From: Ischnura elegans
Lineage: Eukaryota > Arthropoda > Insecta > Odonata > Coenagrionidae
Length of the DNA: 64,000 nucleotides
Direction of reading: 5' to 3'
Assembly (NCBI RefSeq): GCF_921293095.1
Contig: NC_060247.1
Coordinates: forward strand, 54,595,111 to 54,659,110
Below are positions 24,828 through 36,316 of the stretch, piece by piece (the stretch's first letter is position 1; the number at the start of each line of letters is the position of its first letter). Made by a program: the position numbers and the translations under genes. Below the pieces are notes generated by a model that saw nothing but the letters and a program-made list of their open reading frames with translations, made no database searches and had not been told where the DNA came from.

Positions 24828-25251
24828 ATCCATGATAAAAGAACATAAATGGTAATTGCCACACTTTTAATTCAAAACTCAATAACCGACCATGATTTCG
24901 ACACATTACGTCATTTTCAAGGTGATACAACCAGCACTCTCTCACAATCAGTATTTACACCCAGGCCAAGGTATATATTAGAATGGTGTGGGCATTAAGA
25001 ATTGGTGTGAGGGGGATGGAAGGGAAGTCATGATATTGCTAACAATCATTTTGGGTGAAAAAATTGACATAATGAATATACTTGTTGTATGTTTTCTGTT
25101 ATCGGCCTTCATTCATTTGTATAAATAGGTTCTAAGAGAGTGCTGGTTGTAACACCTTGAAAATGACACAATGTGTTGAAACCATGGTCGGCTGTTGAGT
25201 TTTGAAATAAAAGTGTAGAAATTATCATTTGTGTCCTTTTATCATGCATAA
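24828..25251. mobile_element. Long inverted-repeat element, CGACCATGGTTTCAACAC family
   Basis: Arms of about 110 bp: the left starts CCATGATAAAAGAACA and the right mirrors it, ending TTTTATCATG. Both carry the block CCGACCATG-GTTTC-AACACA-TCATTTTCAAGGTG. The 180-bp centre has no ORF of note. The same block occurs at 6600-6712 and 34655-34700, which defines a repeat family. Confidence 0.85.
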
Positions 25252-25789
25252 AGCTTTATTTCATCAGTTCCTCAGTGAATGGAATGCTTGCATTATCTAC
25301 ACGCAATATCGTCTGTAGTGTATACCTGCACTTTCGAAGTGGGAGTTTAACTTGTTATATTTGTCAATAGTTTCGGTGACAAGTTTACCATCTTCATTAA
25401 AATAAAATGTCTACGGTTGAAGATTTTCCCCAGGAGGCCAGTTATGGAAGATGGAAATGAATTGAGGCAGATTTTTTTGAAAATCAAAATTTCTCATGGG
25501 CTGAAGAGCCAATAATTATAATGATGTTTTTATCTCCTCAAGAGAAAATTTTAGACTGTGGGGAGTTTACTTTTATGTCTCATTAAGAAAATTAACAATT
25601 TCCACAAGGCAACATCTGAAACGACTTTTTATATTTGTAAATTAGTTGTTATTTGCTTGAATGAAGGATACGTATGCGTAATACATTTATTAATTATTGA
25701 AAAGTCCCCTGGTGGATGGGTCTGAACTGCGCAGTTGACTATTTGAACCGAATTTTAGATTTCACCTCTCTATCTATGGTGGTCCAGGG

Positions 25790-26580
25790 TAGATGTCATC
25801 GCTTGCCTCGGTTGGAGACGCGGGGATTGTACCTCGGGAAGGTTTAGGTGCCCACCGGTGATGGTGTTGGTTGCAGAGGGGAAGGGTTCGCGTGGTGGGG
25901 TGGGGGAAGAGGAGTTAGAGATGGATGAGCGAGATGACAAAAAAAAATATTAGCAGCGTTTTGGAGGCGGAGTCTCATCTAGCCACGCCCAACTTCCAAA
26001 CGCACCTCCCGTCCCCCGGTCTCCCCTCCCCCAGGCATCCCGCCTACCCCTTCCACTCCCCCCGCACGCCTCTTCACCCCTGCATAGACCAGCTCCAGCA
26101 GGGACGCCTTCCTCTAAACTCCCCCCTCCATTCCCTCATCCCACTCACACTCCCCCCCCCCTCACTACGAAGCTCTTAATTCCATAAAAACCGGTCGTCA
26201 CACTCACACAGGGAAGGCCGGTGGTGGTGGATTTGGATCTCCCTCCTCCCTACCTTTCCTCTCCCCTCTACCTTCGCGCGTTCTGTGTTCCCTGACCGAA
26301 ATTGTGTTGTGGGTCGCATCCCTTTCGAAAAAGGGGATTACTCCATCAATCCCCCCTTACCCCCTGCGTCCCTTCTCCGTCGCCGGAAATTGCTAAGATG
26401 ATAAAGGGACTTTGGGCTGATTATATTCACCTCGCCGCATGCGCAGAATTAACCGAAAACTCATTACCATTTCTTTTTACCTCCAACAATTCCCAGGCGG
26501 TGCTTTTCGTCATCGATTTCTTCTCGCCTATGTCTCCACCACGACGGCTCGATTGCGCGAAAAAATGAGTAACAACCGTG
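25790..26580. promoter_or_regulatory. GC-rich island, possible orphan promoter
   Basis: About 800 bp of raised GC with frequent CpG, C-rich tracts (25980-26170) and an NRF-1-like site CCGCATGCGCAG near 26437-26448. No exon could be recognised on either side. It could be a promoter of a gene whose exons lie outside or are too short to see, or transposon-derived. Confidence 0.3.
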
Positions 26581-26582
26581 TG

Positions 26583-26860
26583 CAGTGGCGTAGCCAGGAA
26601 TTTCGTTCGTGGGGGTTCAAAACCAGGGGAGAAAAATTAAAAAAAACAGGGTACTAAGTATTCAAAACAAGGTACAGGGTACTAATGGTTTTAACACTTT
26701 TCACAATCGAAAAAACTTCATTTGTTAAAGAAATATTTTGTAAATTCAAAATTTTTAAATATTTTGTTTTCTTTAATGAAGGAAAATAATTGTGTTTTTT
26801 ATATATTTCGGGGGGTCCCGCCCCCTCCCCCCCCCCCCCCCCCCCCCGGCTACGCCACTG
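26583..26860. mobile_element. hAT-like MITE with poly-C tract
   Basis: Ends CAGTGGCGTAGCCAGGAATT and (reverse complement) CAGTGGCGTAGCCG. Flanks ACCGTGTG and ACGATGTG match at 6 of 8. A C homopolymer near 26826-26847 sits inside the right terminus and probably grew by slippage. The interior matches the copies at 32640 and 34250 in reverse orientation. Confidence 0.85.
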
Positions 26861-27449
26861 ACGATGTGGTATGCATGAAGAAAAAGAACTGGACAGATGT
26901 TAATATGTGATTCAATTTGAGGAGTGACTGTTACATTTGCCATGGAATTATATACATGAGTTTTCTCCACGGGAGCTATAGATTTTTGGGAAGTATTCAT
27001 TTTGTAGCTGCCTACGATCGCTAAATAGTAAAAGCAAATAACTTCTTTAAGGTCGTACGCATTTTTATGGAATTTCCCGCAGGATTAGAATTTTATAGAA
27101 TTTCCGTCTTCTTTGATATTGACGAAATAGCTGAATTTTTAGTCGTGACCTCCCAGTCACCTAACGAAGGCATAAAACCTAAACGAAAAATCCGGAGAAG
27201 TTTCTGCGGAAGAGTTCTCGAGCATTTTTGAGAAAAATAATGTTTTTCCAAAGATTCTACACCAGAATAGTGCAAGTGTAGTTATTTTTAGAGAACTTTA
27301 TATTGGAAATATTTAAACACACCGTTAAATTAATTGAAAAAGTTTATCTTATGAAATTTTCAGCTGATTCCTCCGGAGTCCTTATCTTCATTAGGAAATA
27401 ATGAAAGATTAATAAGCAACAATTAATTAACTGCGTTTTAATTCATTGA

Positions 27450-30400
27450 GTTTTTGTTTTAAATTTTCACGCCAGAAATTTAAACACGCTCTTTTTAAAA
27501 TACTTGCCAAGGACAGATTCGTTAGAAATGTCAGGAATATAGAAAATATATTGATCTATCCTTACGATAACTCAAATAGTTTATTTTTATTTGAATTTTC
27601 GACGGTATAAGTATAGAAAAATTTCCTCATATATAGCTAGCACTTTTTTAGAATATTTTGGCGTGATATACCATGAAATAGAATTAATTGAACAGGCAGT
27701 TGAAATAATTAAACTGCTGTATTTTTTGATTTTGAAATTTTCAATCACTCATGTCAAGAAGATTTTTTACATCCTGCAGACGTAACTTCCTCAGATGAAT
27801 TACCATAGGTGTATCATAAAATATACTTGAGTTAATTTGTGGATTATAGAACTGCAGAATGTTTTCTTTCTAACAAATTGTCACTGAAATCGTGCGACAA
27901 CTATCTTCCCGAATAAATGCTGTTAAATCTTCTTAATTTCAAAGGTTGGTAATTAAACTGCTTGCGTCGTAAATTCTTCGATCCTTGTGACACTTCTTCC
28001 TATGAATAAAAACTTCAATATTTTATCAGGAATACTTGAATATTTAAGATTCACTCTTAAAACAGTTGAACCACTGCTGTCGATTTTCCATTTAATTTTT
28101 TATATGTTTGCTTTAAAAGTCTTGTATTTTGCTGGCCACTACTTTCCCAGAATAAAATCCTCAACACACCATGAAAATCACTTAGCCACTAAATGTTTTG
28201 ATTTTTTAATTTTTCATCTGCTTACTAATGTGAATTCTTATAAATATCAGATCACTATTTGCATGGAATTGATTTCTCACATTCAAGGAACCATTTAAAT
28301 ATTTGAAATCTCCGTAAAATAATTTCAATACAGATTATATTGAGTTTAAATTTTCAACTTCTCATGCAAAAAATTGTTATCTATCCTGTGTATACTACTT
28401 TGTCAGAAAAAAATTAATTTTTACCAGAGGCATCAGAAATTATTGAACGTGAGAAAAGCTTTGAAGTTGAAATAATGTAGATCTGTATAAAAAAAATATA
28501 AAGTTTTCAACTGCTCGCGTAAAAAGTAATTTCAACCAAAAGGCGTTTTAGTTGAAAAATGAGAAATATTTAAACTAATAGTATTAGTGATTTAACAACT
28601 TCTTCTAGTTAGTATTTTTTAAGTGTTACTTACCGTGAAATTCTCGTATATGTAGAGGAAATTACGTCCTCAGGACAATATCATTAGTCGAAAAACTCAC
28701 TTTGTATTCCATTTCCTTTGTCGGAAGCATCACATCTTCAAAAACAATACTTACTCCATTGTTACACGATATTTGAGCCAACAATCAAAATTCAAAAATG
28801 TATTTTTGATTAATTATTTTCCACTACTCACGCAGAATATTCTCATTTATCGGTTGGTTTATATTGTGTGAAAATATTTTCTCCTATTTTGCTTGGAGCA
28901 TACAAATATTTGAATTCATTTTTGAAATATAATAAACTGTGTATTTTTTGCTATAAATATTTCAAATGAACACGTAAAAAATTCTTGCATTTGCTTACGA
29001 GGATCTTGTACCTAAAAATCCTAAGCTTCAACAGAAAATTTGAAAATAGTTTTACTCAACGCGAAAATGATTTGATATGTACTGGCAGTCTTATAGAAAA
29101 ATTGCTCACTAAAACTTTTTACATCAGTATTTTTAGCACAACTATCACAGAATGTCGTGATATTCCAAATCTTTACAAGAATCGTCTTAAATTAATGGAA
29201 GAAGCTTTAAAAATAAGGTGGTTATTATATTTTTCTGGTTATAATTTGTCAGCTTCCTTCATCGGAAATTATTTATAATTCCTAATTACACGAAGAATAC
29301 CCGCAGCATCGCTGAGATCGATAAAAATATTTGAAATCCAAGCATTTATTTTTACTCAAATACAATTAACTCACTCACAATTATGCTGTTGAAAATTTGA
29401 CGAAAACTTCTCATTTATTCTTTTGGCTAAATGACCGCAGAATTAATTACTTAATTTGAAAAGAAACATCAGACATTTGAAATTGTTGGTCTAAAAAATT
29501 TACTTATATTTTATGAGGTTTTCTGCGAAAAAATTATGAAAAATTCTGAGAAAAAATTAATTCACATATTTTTATTTTTTCAATTTCTTCGACATTTTTA
29601 AATACAACTTTTGCCGCTGATATCTATAAACGAGAAAACGTTCCTTGATTTCACGAATATCTCACTTTCACATTAATATTTTAAATATGTGAAATCACTA
29701 TTCAATCATAGCACTCCCGTATTTTTGAGTTTTTATTTTTCAATGTTTCACTTTAAAAATCTTATTTATCATGTAGCTACTATTTTTAATAATAAATCAA
29801 CAGTTTAATCAATCGAACAGTTTTACAGGGACATAAAACTCTTATGTAACTCGTGTAATCATGTAGAAAAAATTTACTACCGTGTTTGTAGAGTTCAAAT
29901 TCATCCACTCGCGTCAAAAATTCTTAATTATGATTTGGCCAATCCTTCCGACGAATAAAATTTCTTTGCTTAGATTACTTTGAAATCATCGTTATAAGGG
30001 TGTATCTATTGAATTTTTATACGCAACTGCAGAGGTCAAAAACTCTTGCTCATGCTGAGGTCAACTAGTTCCCTGAATGAAATCGTTAACCTCATAAGCA
30101 AAATAATAAATGTATCCAGAGATCATCAAAAAATTAAAATGCTGTGTATTAGCAATATCTGTGCTCATTGTTAACATAATTGAACAAGATTTTTTTCATT
30201 GTCAAACTTTCCGTCATGGAATTGCTATTCAGTATGTAGCCACTGTTTTCTATCCTTGTGACTCAATTAATATAGGCTATCTTATAAAATTACTTCTATT
30301 TCTATATTTTTAATCCATTATTGTTCATTTTCTCTCGTTTACATCCCAGTAAATCCCCTGGTCACTACTGTCTGTGGGAAAAACCTTCACCTGGGGCCTT

Positions 30401-31800
30401 AAATTGCTGAGATAAAGATAGAACTCAGTATTGAAACAAATTAGCATCTCTATTTTTGTAATAGCATCATTTAAACCCTCTCCCCCGCCCCGTAAAAAAA
30501 CTTTACCACTCTTGCCAATTTCGTCGAATTCAAATTTATCAGCGATCCGCGGGCCACTATTTTCAACGAAAATATTTATCAGCATCACCAGGCCTATAAA
30601 AAAATTTTGACTTCTACTTTTTTAGTTGTTAAAAATCTTAACTCACCGTTCTCACAATAATGCAGTTGAAAATTCAGCTAAAATTTCTCTGATATATTAT
30701 ACAATTAATCACTTAATTTGAACGGGAACATCAGGCATATTTGAAATTACTGTTTAAACCATGACTCTGAAATTAATCATAATGCTTAAATTATGACTGC
30801 TAAGATAATTCAGTTGCATTGACAAATATTTTCAAGAACATGTTTGAAGTTACCCTTAAAATTATTAAACTACTGTTTTTCGCTTGAAATTTTCAATTGT
30901 GTCGTGTCAATGAAGTTTTATACATCTTTTAGGTACTTCATTTTCAGAATATTTTCCTTAATGATTTTGCAAAACTCTCTAATTAAATTTCTTAAGCTTG
31001 AGTTCTTCAACTTCTCACGCCAAAAAGTCTTCTTTATTCCGTGGCCGGTATTTTGTCAGAGTAAATAACCAAGCTTCAGGGATGTATACAAAATATTTTA
31101 ACACGTCATACTTTAACTACTGTATTTCTTCGGAATAAACATTTCAGTAGCTCGCACAAAAAAATCTTATTCCTCATGTACTCTTTGTCAGAATAAACGC
31201 CTTAGTTTTACCTACAACATTAAAAATGTTGCAACTTCAAAATACTTAAAAGCTGATATAATTTACCTGTTTTTTTCTTTGGTTATATTATTTTTAACTT
31301 TCGACTCCATTATTGCTTATTAATGCTCAGATTACTATTATTTATGAAAATTTTCATTGATTACACCATGAACCTAATATACATGAAGTTTGTAAAAAAT
31401 TGATTATTTGCTATGCAATATCTTTCTCCTAAAACAAGGAAGCTAGGGGATGATGAAATCCTTATGAACAGCCATATTTCAAGATTAATTTTATTCTTCC
31501 GCGGAAAACCCTTCATTAGGTACAAAAAACTTGTTGCTTAACAATCTGGAATAAAAATCTCCATTTAAATAACTGGAAGCATTAAATCATGAGAGATTTA
31601 GAGAAAACATCTTTCTGCAAAACTCCGCTCCTCTTTGGCGGCTATTTACTTACGAATTTTTTTTTTATAATTTCAGTTTACAATAGAAATCTTAGATCCA
31701 AGATTAACTGTAAACTGATCCAAGATTTTTATTGCAAACTGAATTTTTCTTGGATATTCGTAAGAAAAACAATTGGTATAAAAATTGCGATAAGAATTCT
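27450..31800 (+). repeat. AT-rich block of degenerate, same-strand recurring motifs (probable ancient tandem array)
   Basis: A core resembling TTTTCAACTNCTCACGCAAA followed by AAATTCTT recurs in the same orientation, for example near 27738, 28351, 28505, 28816, 28961, 29739, 29895, 31002 and 31140. A second module, TTTGTCAGAATAAA followed by CCTTA and TTTTACC, follows at about 50 bases (near 28398, 31053, 31185; weaker near 27906, 28142, 29943). Neighbouring cores are often 113-170 bases apart, with larger gaps that suggest lost units. No long ORF and no transposon signature except a GC-richer insert at 30325-30590. Confidence 0.6.
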
Positions 31801-33926
31801 GTTTTCCTTCTCCATGACACAGAATGTCGTCACCTTTTCAATTCCTACCCGGGGCTTGACTTAGTTTCATGACCGAGTACGATAGCATCACTATGTTACT
31901 TGCAAGTTTTCTTATATGAGGTGTCGACTGAGATGACCTCTCTTTTGCCATCTTGATCACTACCTCCACAGATGAATGAAAGCGATGGTATTCCGTTGCA
32001 TTCGTCGAGGTATTTGATTGCTCAGTATGCCATTTTAAAAATTCACCACCAAGGTACTTCCTAATTATCCATAAATACTTATACATTCAGCCCAAGAATG
32101 CTACCCGATATCATTTTTGGAGTCGCGGTGTTAGTAACTTCCTATCCCAGAATATTGCTCCTAAGGTTGTGTGTGGTATTTTAAACAATTTCTAGCAAGG
32201 ATACTTATGGGCAGGTGCTATCCCTTCTCGCAATTATTTCCACTTAGTAGAATTACTATCTGTTTTGAAGACTCCCAGTATTTTATTTACAGAGGCGAGG
32301 TTAAAAAAAACAAAACCATAAACTAAAACAATTAAAATGAAGTTTTCAGATAGCAACCTAAAGAAATTGAGTTGACTGGTATTTTTTACACCTCCCCAAC
32401 GTCTGACCTTCCTGAGACATTAATTGCTCATGAGGATGTGACAATGGCATGGTATTTGTACGCTAATTTCTGACAATGGAAATTCAAACACTACTTTCAA
32501 TCTTCTCCTTTTCTTCTGTCTTCCTCTTTTCACTCTATATTTTATCCCTACCTAACACGTAATTCTCTTTCGTAATTCTTTAGTGTGATTCGTGCAAGTC
32601 ACCTAGATTGTATGGATAATCCTTAAGTGATACCTTGTACAGTGGTGTAGCCAGGGAGAGGTCCGGGTGGTCAGGACCCCTCCCCTCCCCCCCGAAATAT
32701 AAAAACACAATTATTTTCCTTCATAAAAAAAATATTGAAAAATTATGAATTAACAACATATTTCTTCAACAAATGAAGTGTTTTAGATTATGAAAAGAGT
32801 CAAATTAGTTCAAAACCCTTAAGTTATCACCCTATTTTTCAAACATTTTCCCCCTGTTTTTGGACCCCTCCCCCGGACGAAATTCCTGGCTACGTCACCG
32901 ACCTTGTAAACATTCTTATTACCGGGATTGCCAAAAATAAATCCCCGTTTAGTTCCTCTTCCCCTCTTTTTATCTTCATAATTAGCCCCTTCTCTTGAAC
33001 AAGGGCAAGATCCAACGATTCTCTCGAAGCGTTGAGAAGAAGAGGCCAATGGGACATGCTTGAATTTCCCTCGTACGCCAGGACGCCGGTATTAATTTTG
33101 TGGCATAAACTACTCATTTTTCTCTTGGCTAAAAGAGTACTACCTATTCTTGGGTTACAATTGCATCAAATTCATCTGTCTCCATTTAAATTTAAATCCT
33201 TATTTTTACTTCAAATCAAAACAGAATTCAGATCAGAAATTATATGGCATGGATCGTATATTGATTCCAAGGAAATGTCTGGGAATCGGTACCAAATTAA
33301 TATGTAAGTCCAGTTTCAAAATGTATGGAGCTATTATGATATGTTAAGAACTGATGTGGATAGTGTTTAATATTCCCATTGTGGTCTTGTGCAAGATGTG
33401 CAACTTCAGTTCTAGATCTGACCGGAGCGATTTCAAATCCGATGTTAATTGGGAAATAGCTGGAAATTTTTGATAGGGGTGTCAATGTTAAGCGTCGCTA
33501 TGAAATCGTCGACTGCCTTTGAACTAAAAGTATAACATGCCAACAATGGCTCTCAAAATCAATTTTTTTCTTTAAACGAGGTTGAGTTTGTAATCTTATC
33601 TTCAGGCATGAGATAATGGAAATTTAATCCAGTTTGGAAAATTGTTGGGTATGTGACTCTGAGTTTACTCCTTTCCAGCATCCTTGTTCAGAGACAATTA
33701 AAAAATTTTCTCGCAGCAAAATTAAATTTTTAATACATGTAATCTGAAGCATCCCTCTTTTCATTTCAGATCAGCTGCTTTGGCATTGCGGGCTTTGCGC
33801 TACCTCGTTGCTTTTACGTTGAATGGCGATGACGTTATAAGACAGAACAGTGTAGAGAGTTATGCACACATTTGGCAAAATAAAATATGGGAAGTTTTAA
33901 AAATAGTTTTTGTGTTAAGCAGTGGC
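31801..33926. other. Intergenic DNA around the MITE at 32640
   Basis: No coding region recognised. The ORFs at 32819-33117 arise from the MITE end and its flank and are not genes. Confidence 0.55.
32640..32900. mobile_element. hAT-like MITE with perfect 8-bp duplication
   Basis: Ends CAGTGGTGTAGCCAGG and (reverse complement) CGGTGACGTAGCCAGG. Flanked by identical ACCTTGTA (32632-32639 and 32901-32908). The AT-rich interior is shared with the copies at 26583 and 34250. Confidence 0.95.
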
Positions 33927-33986
33927 ATCTAGCGATTCGATCGATGGATTTTTCTTCCTCATAGGAAAATCCACTAGGATCGCTAG
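33927..33986. repeat. Short palindrome
   Basis: TCTAGCGATTCGATCGATGG and its imperfect reverse complement (CCACTAGGATCGCTAGA) flank AAAATCC/GGATTTT around a 13-base loop. It sits about 50 bases before a GC-rich patch. Possibly a relic of a hairpin MITE. Confidence 0.65.
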
Positions 33987-34024
33987 AACATTAATTGCTT
34001 ATGCTTGGTTTCGCTTATAGTAGG

Positions 34025-34245
34025 GCCCTCTTCGCTTCTATAGCGTTGGGGTGTTTTTCCCTCGTCCCGTCCCTTCCGTACCTATCCCTTCCCAGAGGCG
34101 TCGACGGGCTCCTATCGCGGCGGCGCCTCTATCCTTTTTCCTTCCCTTCCTTCCCCTCCCCGGGTGTCTGGGCGTATAAGCCACGGGCTTGGTTCCCGGC
34201 CCCGGTGCGTTGCATCCTTCGAAGGGTTCACCTAGAACCCTCATA
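34025..34245. other. GC-rich patch, possibly a short retroelement
   Basis: CpG-rich 220 bp with CCCGTGGCTTATACGCCC and GGGCCGGGAACCAAGCCC on the minus strand, somewhat like a Pol III B-box region. It ends exactly where the hAT MITE at 34250 begins. No clear promoter boxes or tail, so a SINE call is not justified. Confidence 0.35.
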
Positions 34246-34249
34246 TAAG

Positions 34250-34511
34250 CAGTGGCGTAGCGAGGAGGGAGGTCCGGGGGGTCCAGAATCCTCCCCTTTC
34301 GCTAATATGAAAACACAATTACTTTCCGTCATTAGGAAACCAAAATATTGAAAAATCATTAATTTTCAAAAGATTTCTTTGACAAACGAAGTTTTTCAGA
34401 TCATGAAAAGTGTTACAATTAGTTTTAAATCCTCTTCTTAGTACCCTGTTTTTTCAAAATTTTCCCACCTGGTTTTGGACCCCCCGAACGAAATTCCTGG
34501 CTACCCCACTG
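34250..34511. mobile_element. hAT-like MITE, sister of 32640 copy
   Basis: Ends CAGTGGCGTAGCGAGG and (reverse complement) CAGTGGGGTAGCCAGG. The interior aligns end to end with 32640-32900. No 8-bp duplication is visible, so the flanks have changed since insertion. Confidence 0.88.
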
Positions 34512-34639
34512 GTGTGAAATGTAAAATTAAGGTCCCAACTCCCTGTGTTTAATGAAAGTTCTTCTGGTAATATGAGCTATTACTATCACTAAGGTTAGAT
34601 ATTACGATAAAATTTAACGTAATGAAATCACGTAGACTT

Positions 34640-34700
34640 ATTTTCACACTCTTTTATTTCGACCGACCAAGGTTTCAACACATAATGCCATTTTCAAGAT
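34640..34700. repeat. Isolated CGACCAAGGTTTCAACAC block
   Basis: Reads TTTCGACCGACCAAGGTTTC then AACACATAATGCCATTTTCAAG, the same block that forms the arms at 24.8-25.25 kb. No inverted partner is seen nearby, so it is a half element or the start of the composite that leads into the palindrome at 34883. Confidence 0.6.
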
Positions 34701-34882
34701 ACATGAGTCTCGGATGACAGCCTATTTATACATTTCATTGGGCGAGGGCAAGGGGTAAAAATTAGGGGAAAGGGGGGGTCACTGGATTTGTGAAATGAGG
34801 AAGGGGGAGGGGGTCTAGAACAAAAAATTTTCAACTCGAAAAATCCTCCGCTCAAATGTATGCTGACGATATAATATGTATG

Positions 34883-35091
34883 TAGTGAAGTTTTCTCGGG
34901 TTTCGCACCGGGTCGTCCTCCATTTCTCCTTCCCAACATTTCGATGGACAACTCGCACATCGTCATCAGGGATTCAGGAATCCAATCATTGGATTCCTGA
35001 ATCCTTGATGACGATGGGCGAGTTGTCCATCGAAACGTTGGAAGGAGAAATGGAGGACGACCCGGTGCGAAACCCGAGAAAACTTCACTGC
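34883..35091. repeat. Near-perfect palindrome, two 104-bp arms with no spacer
   Basis: Arms 34883-34986 and 34988-35091 pair around a single central base (34987) with only a few mismatches. Each arm includes GGAGGACGACCCGGTGCGAA and the block GATGACGATG...GAGTTGTCCATCGAAA. The ORFs on both strands here mirror each other and should not be called genes. Confidence 0.93.
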
Positions 35092-36204
35092 AAATGTTCG
35101 CCGGGAAAAAAAATAAAAATAATATTATATGTATGTGATCAGGTACCACACGTCAGTTACATGGATTTTGCCCCTGATAAATTCAATTCATAAATCTATT
35201 AAGTTCATCAAAGAATACGGAGGAGAAAATATCATCTTCCCGGATTTAAGTTGGTTAAGTTAAGTAAAAGGGCTATCACGTATTCTCAAACTAGCGAAAA
35301 ATCACCTTAACTAGTACCTTTACCAGCATCTATAATCCCCAACTGTTCTAACCATCACCCCGCCCGTAAAATGAGCTGGTTCAAAGCGTTAACATGAGTT
35401 AGCGTTTAGTAGACCAACAAATATCCCAATGTCTGGAGAAAGTTTCTGCGTAGAGTTAAATGCCATCAAAACTGTCGAATGGCTTCGATAAAGAGTTAAT
35501 AACCAGACTTTTAGAACGTTCTAGACGGAAACAGGCCCATATAATGATAACCTCTATCCAAGAGAACAGAGACAAACCATCTAACTGGTGAAAGTTACCT
35601 CATATTTCGAAAATTTCTTTTTGACGTACTTAACAAAATTATTTCAAAATGAAAAGAGACAGCGGCTTTTTGTAATCCATTAACCTTCTGAAATTTATTT
35701 TTAATTCTTATGACGTGTGCTGCAATGTGAATAAAGTGGAGTGTACTACAAACCGAAAAGCGTTGATTGTGAAATGAATTACATAAGCCAGACTGGGAGG
35801 AGTTCTGAAGGCCGTTTTACTCGGGGCACGGAATTGCGCAGGTTAGAGCTGCATTAATTTCTAAAATGGCGTGGAATTTCGCGAGTGCAGGAACGAAATT
35901 AGAACGGGCTATTTTGCCGTCTCGCATCCACGCATTCTCGCATGTGTTCTAGCAATTCACCGCTTTATACGACGCAACTTTGATTGCGCAATTCTGTGTA
36001 CCGAGTAAAACGGCCTTAAAACGAGAATTGATATTTTTCAAATCGTGACAACTCCTCCTCTGGTATTGCAATTAAATGACGAACACCACTGGTGCAATTT
36101 AGATCCGAAAGTTTAACATTTACTTAACATGGGGAAAAACTTGAGTTCTTCTAACAGTTCGAAATTGTAATTGCCCCTATGATTTTAAAATTGTGTAACG
36201 AACA
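35092..36204. other. Intergenic DNA, nothing recognised
   Basis: Moderately AT-rich. A GC-richer stretch at 35810-36015 carries a loose inverted pair (GGCCGTTTTACTCGG near 35811 against CCGAGTAAAACGGCC near 36002), which suggests a 200-bp MITE of unknown family. Confidence 0.5.
35811..36016. mobile_element. Candidate 206-bp MITE
   Basis: GGCCGTTTTACTCGGGGCAC at the left is mirrored at the right by GTACCGAGTAAAACGGCC, so the terminal repeats are about 18 bases. The inner sequence repeats AATTGCGCA on both sides in inverted form (35834, 35978). Flanking bases TTCTGAA and TTAAAA give no clear duplication. Confidence 0.7.
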
Positions 36205-36206
36205 TA

Positions 36207-36246
36207 CAAGGTATGTTCCGAAAATAACGGGAATGTTTCAATTTTG
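36207..36246 (+). mobile_element. Lone mariner-like terminus
   Basis: After a TA, the sequence CAAGGTATGTTCCGAAAATA followed by ACGGGAA resembles a terminal inverted repeat of mariner-type elements. No transposase or partner terminus follows, since a hAT-like MITE begins about 70 bases later. Confidence 0.35.
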
Positions 36247-36316
36247 CGAGTTTCGAAAGTCCGATTGTCATTTTTTTTTACTATACCTACTTTTGTGCAT
36301 AAATATTGTATACTAT

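Noticed and set aside
26722..27000. ORFs with poly-Pro or poly-Gly
   Set aside because: They translate the C homopolymer at the end of a MITE.
27591..29278. Several 64-103 codon ORFs in the AT-rich block
   Set aside because: Rich in Phe, Leu, Ile and Lys as expected from AT-rich DNA, and they cut across the recurring motifs.
34694..35193. ORFs of 151 and 105 codons on opposite strands
   Set aside because: They mirror each other because they lie in the palindrome, so they are not independent proteins.
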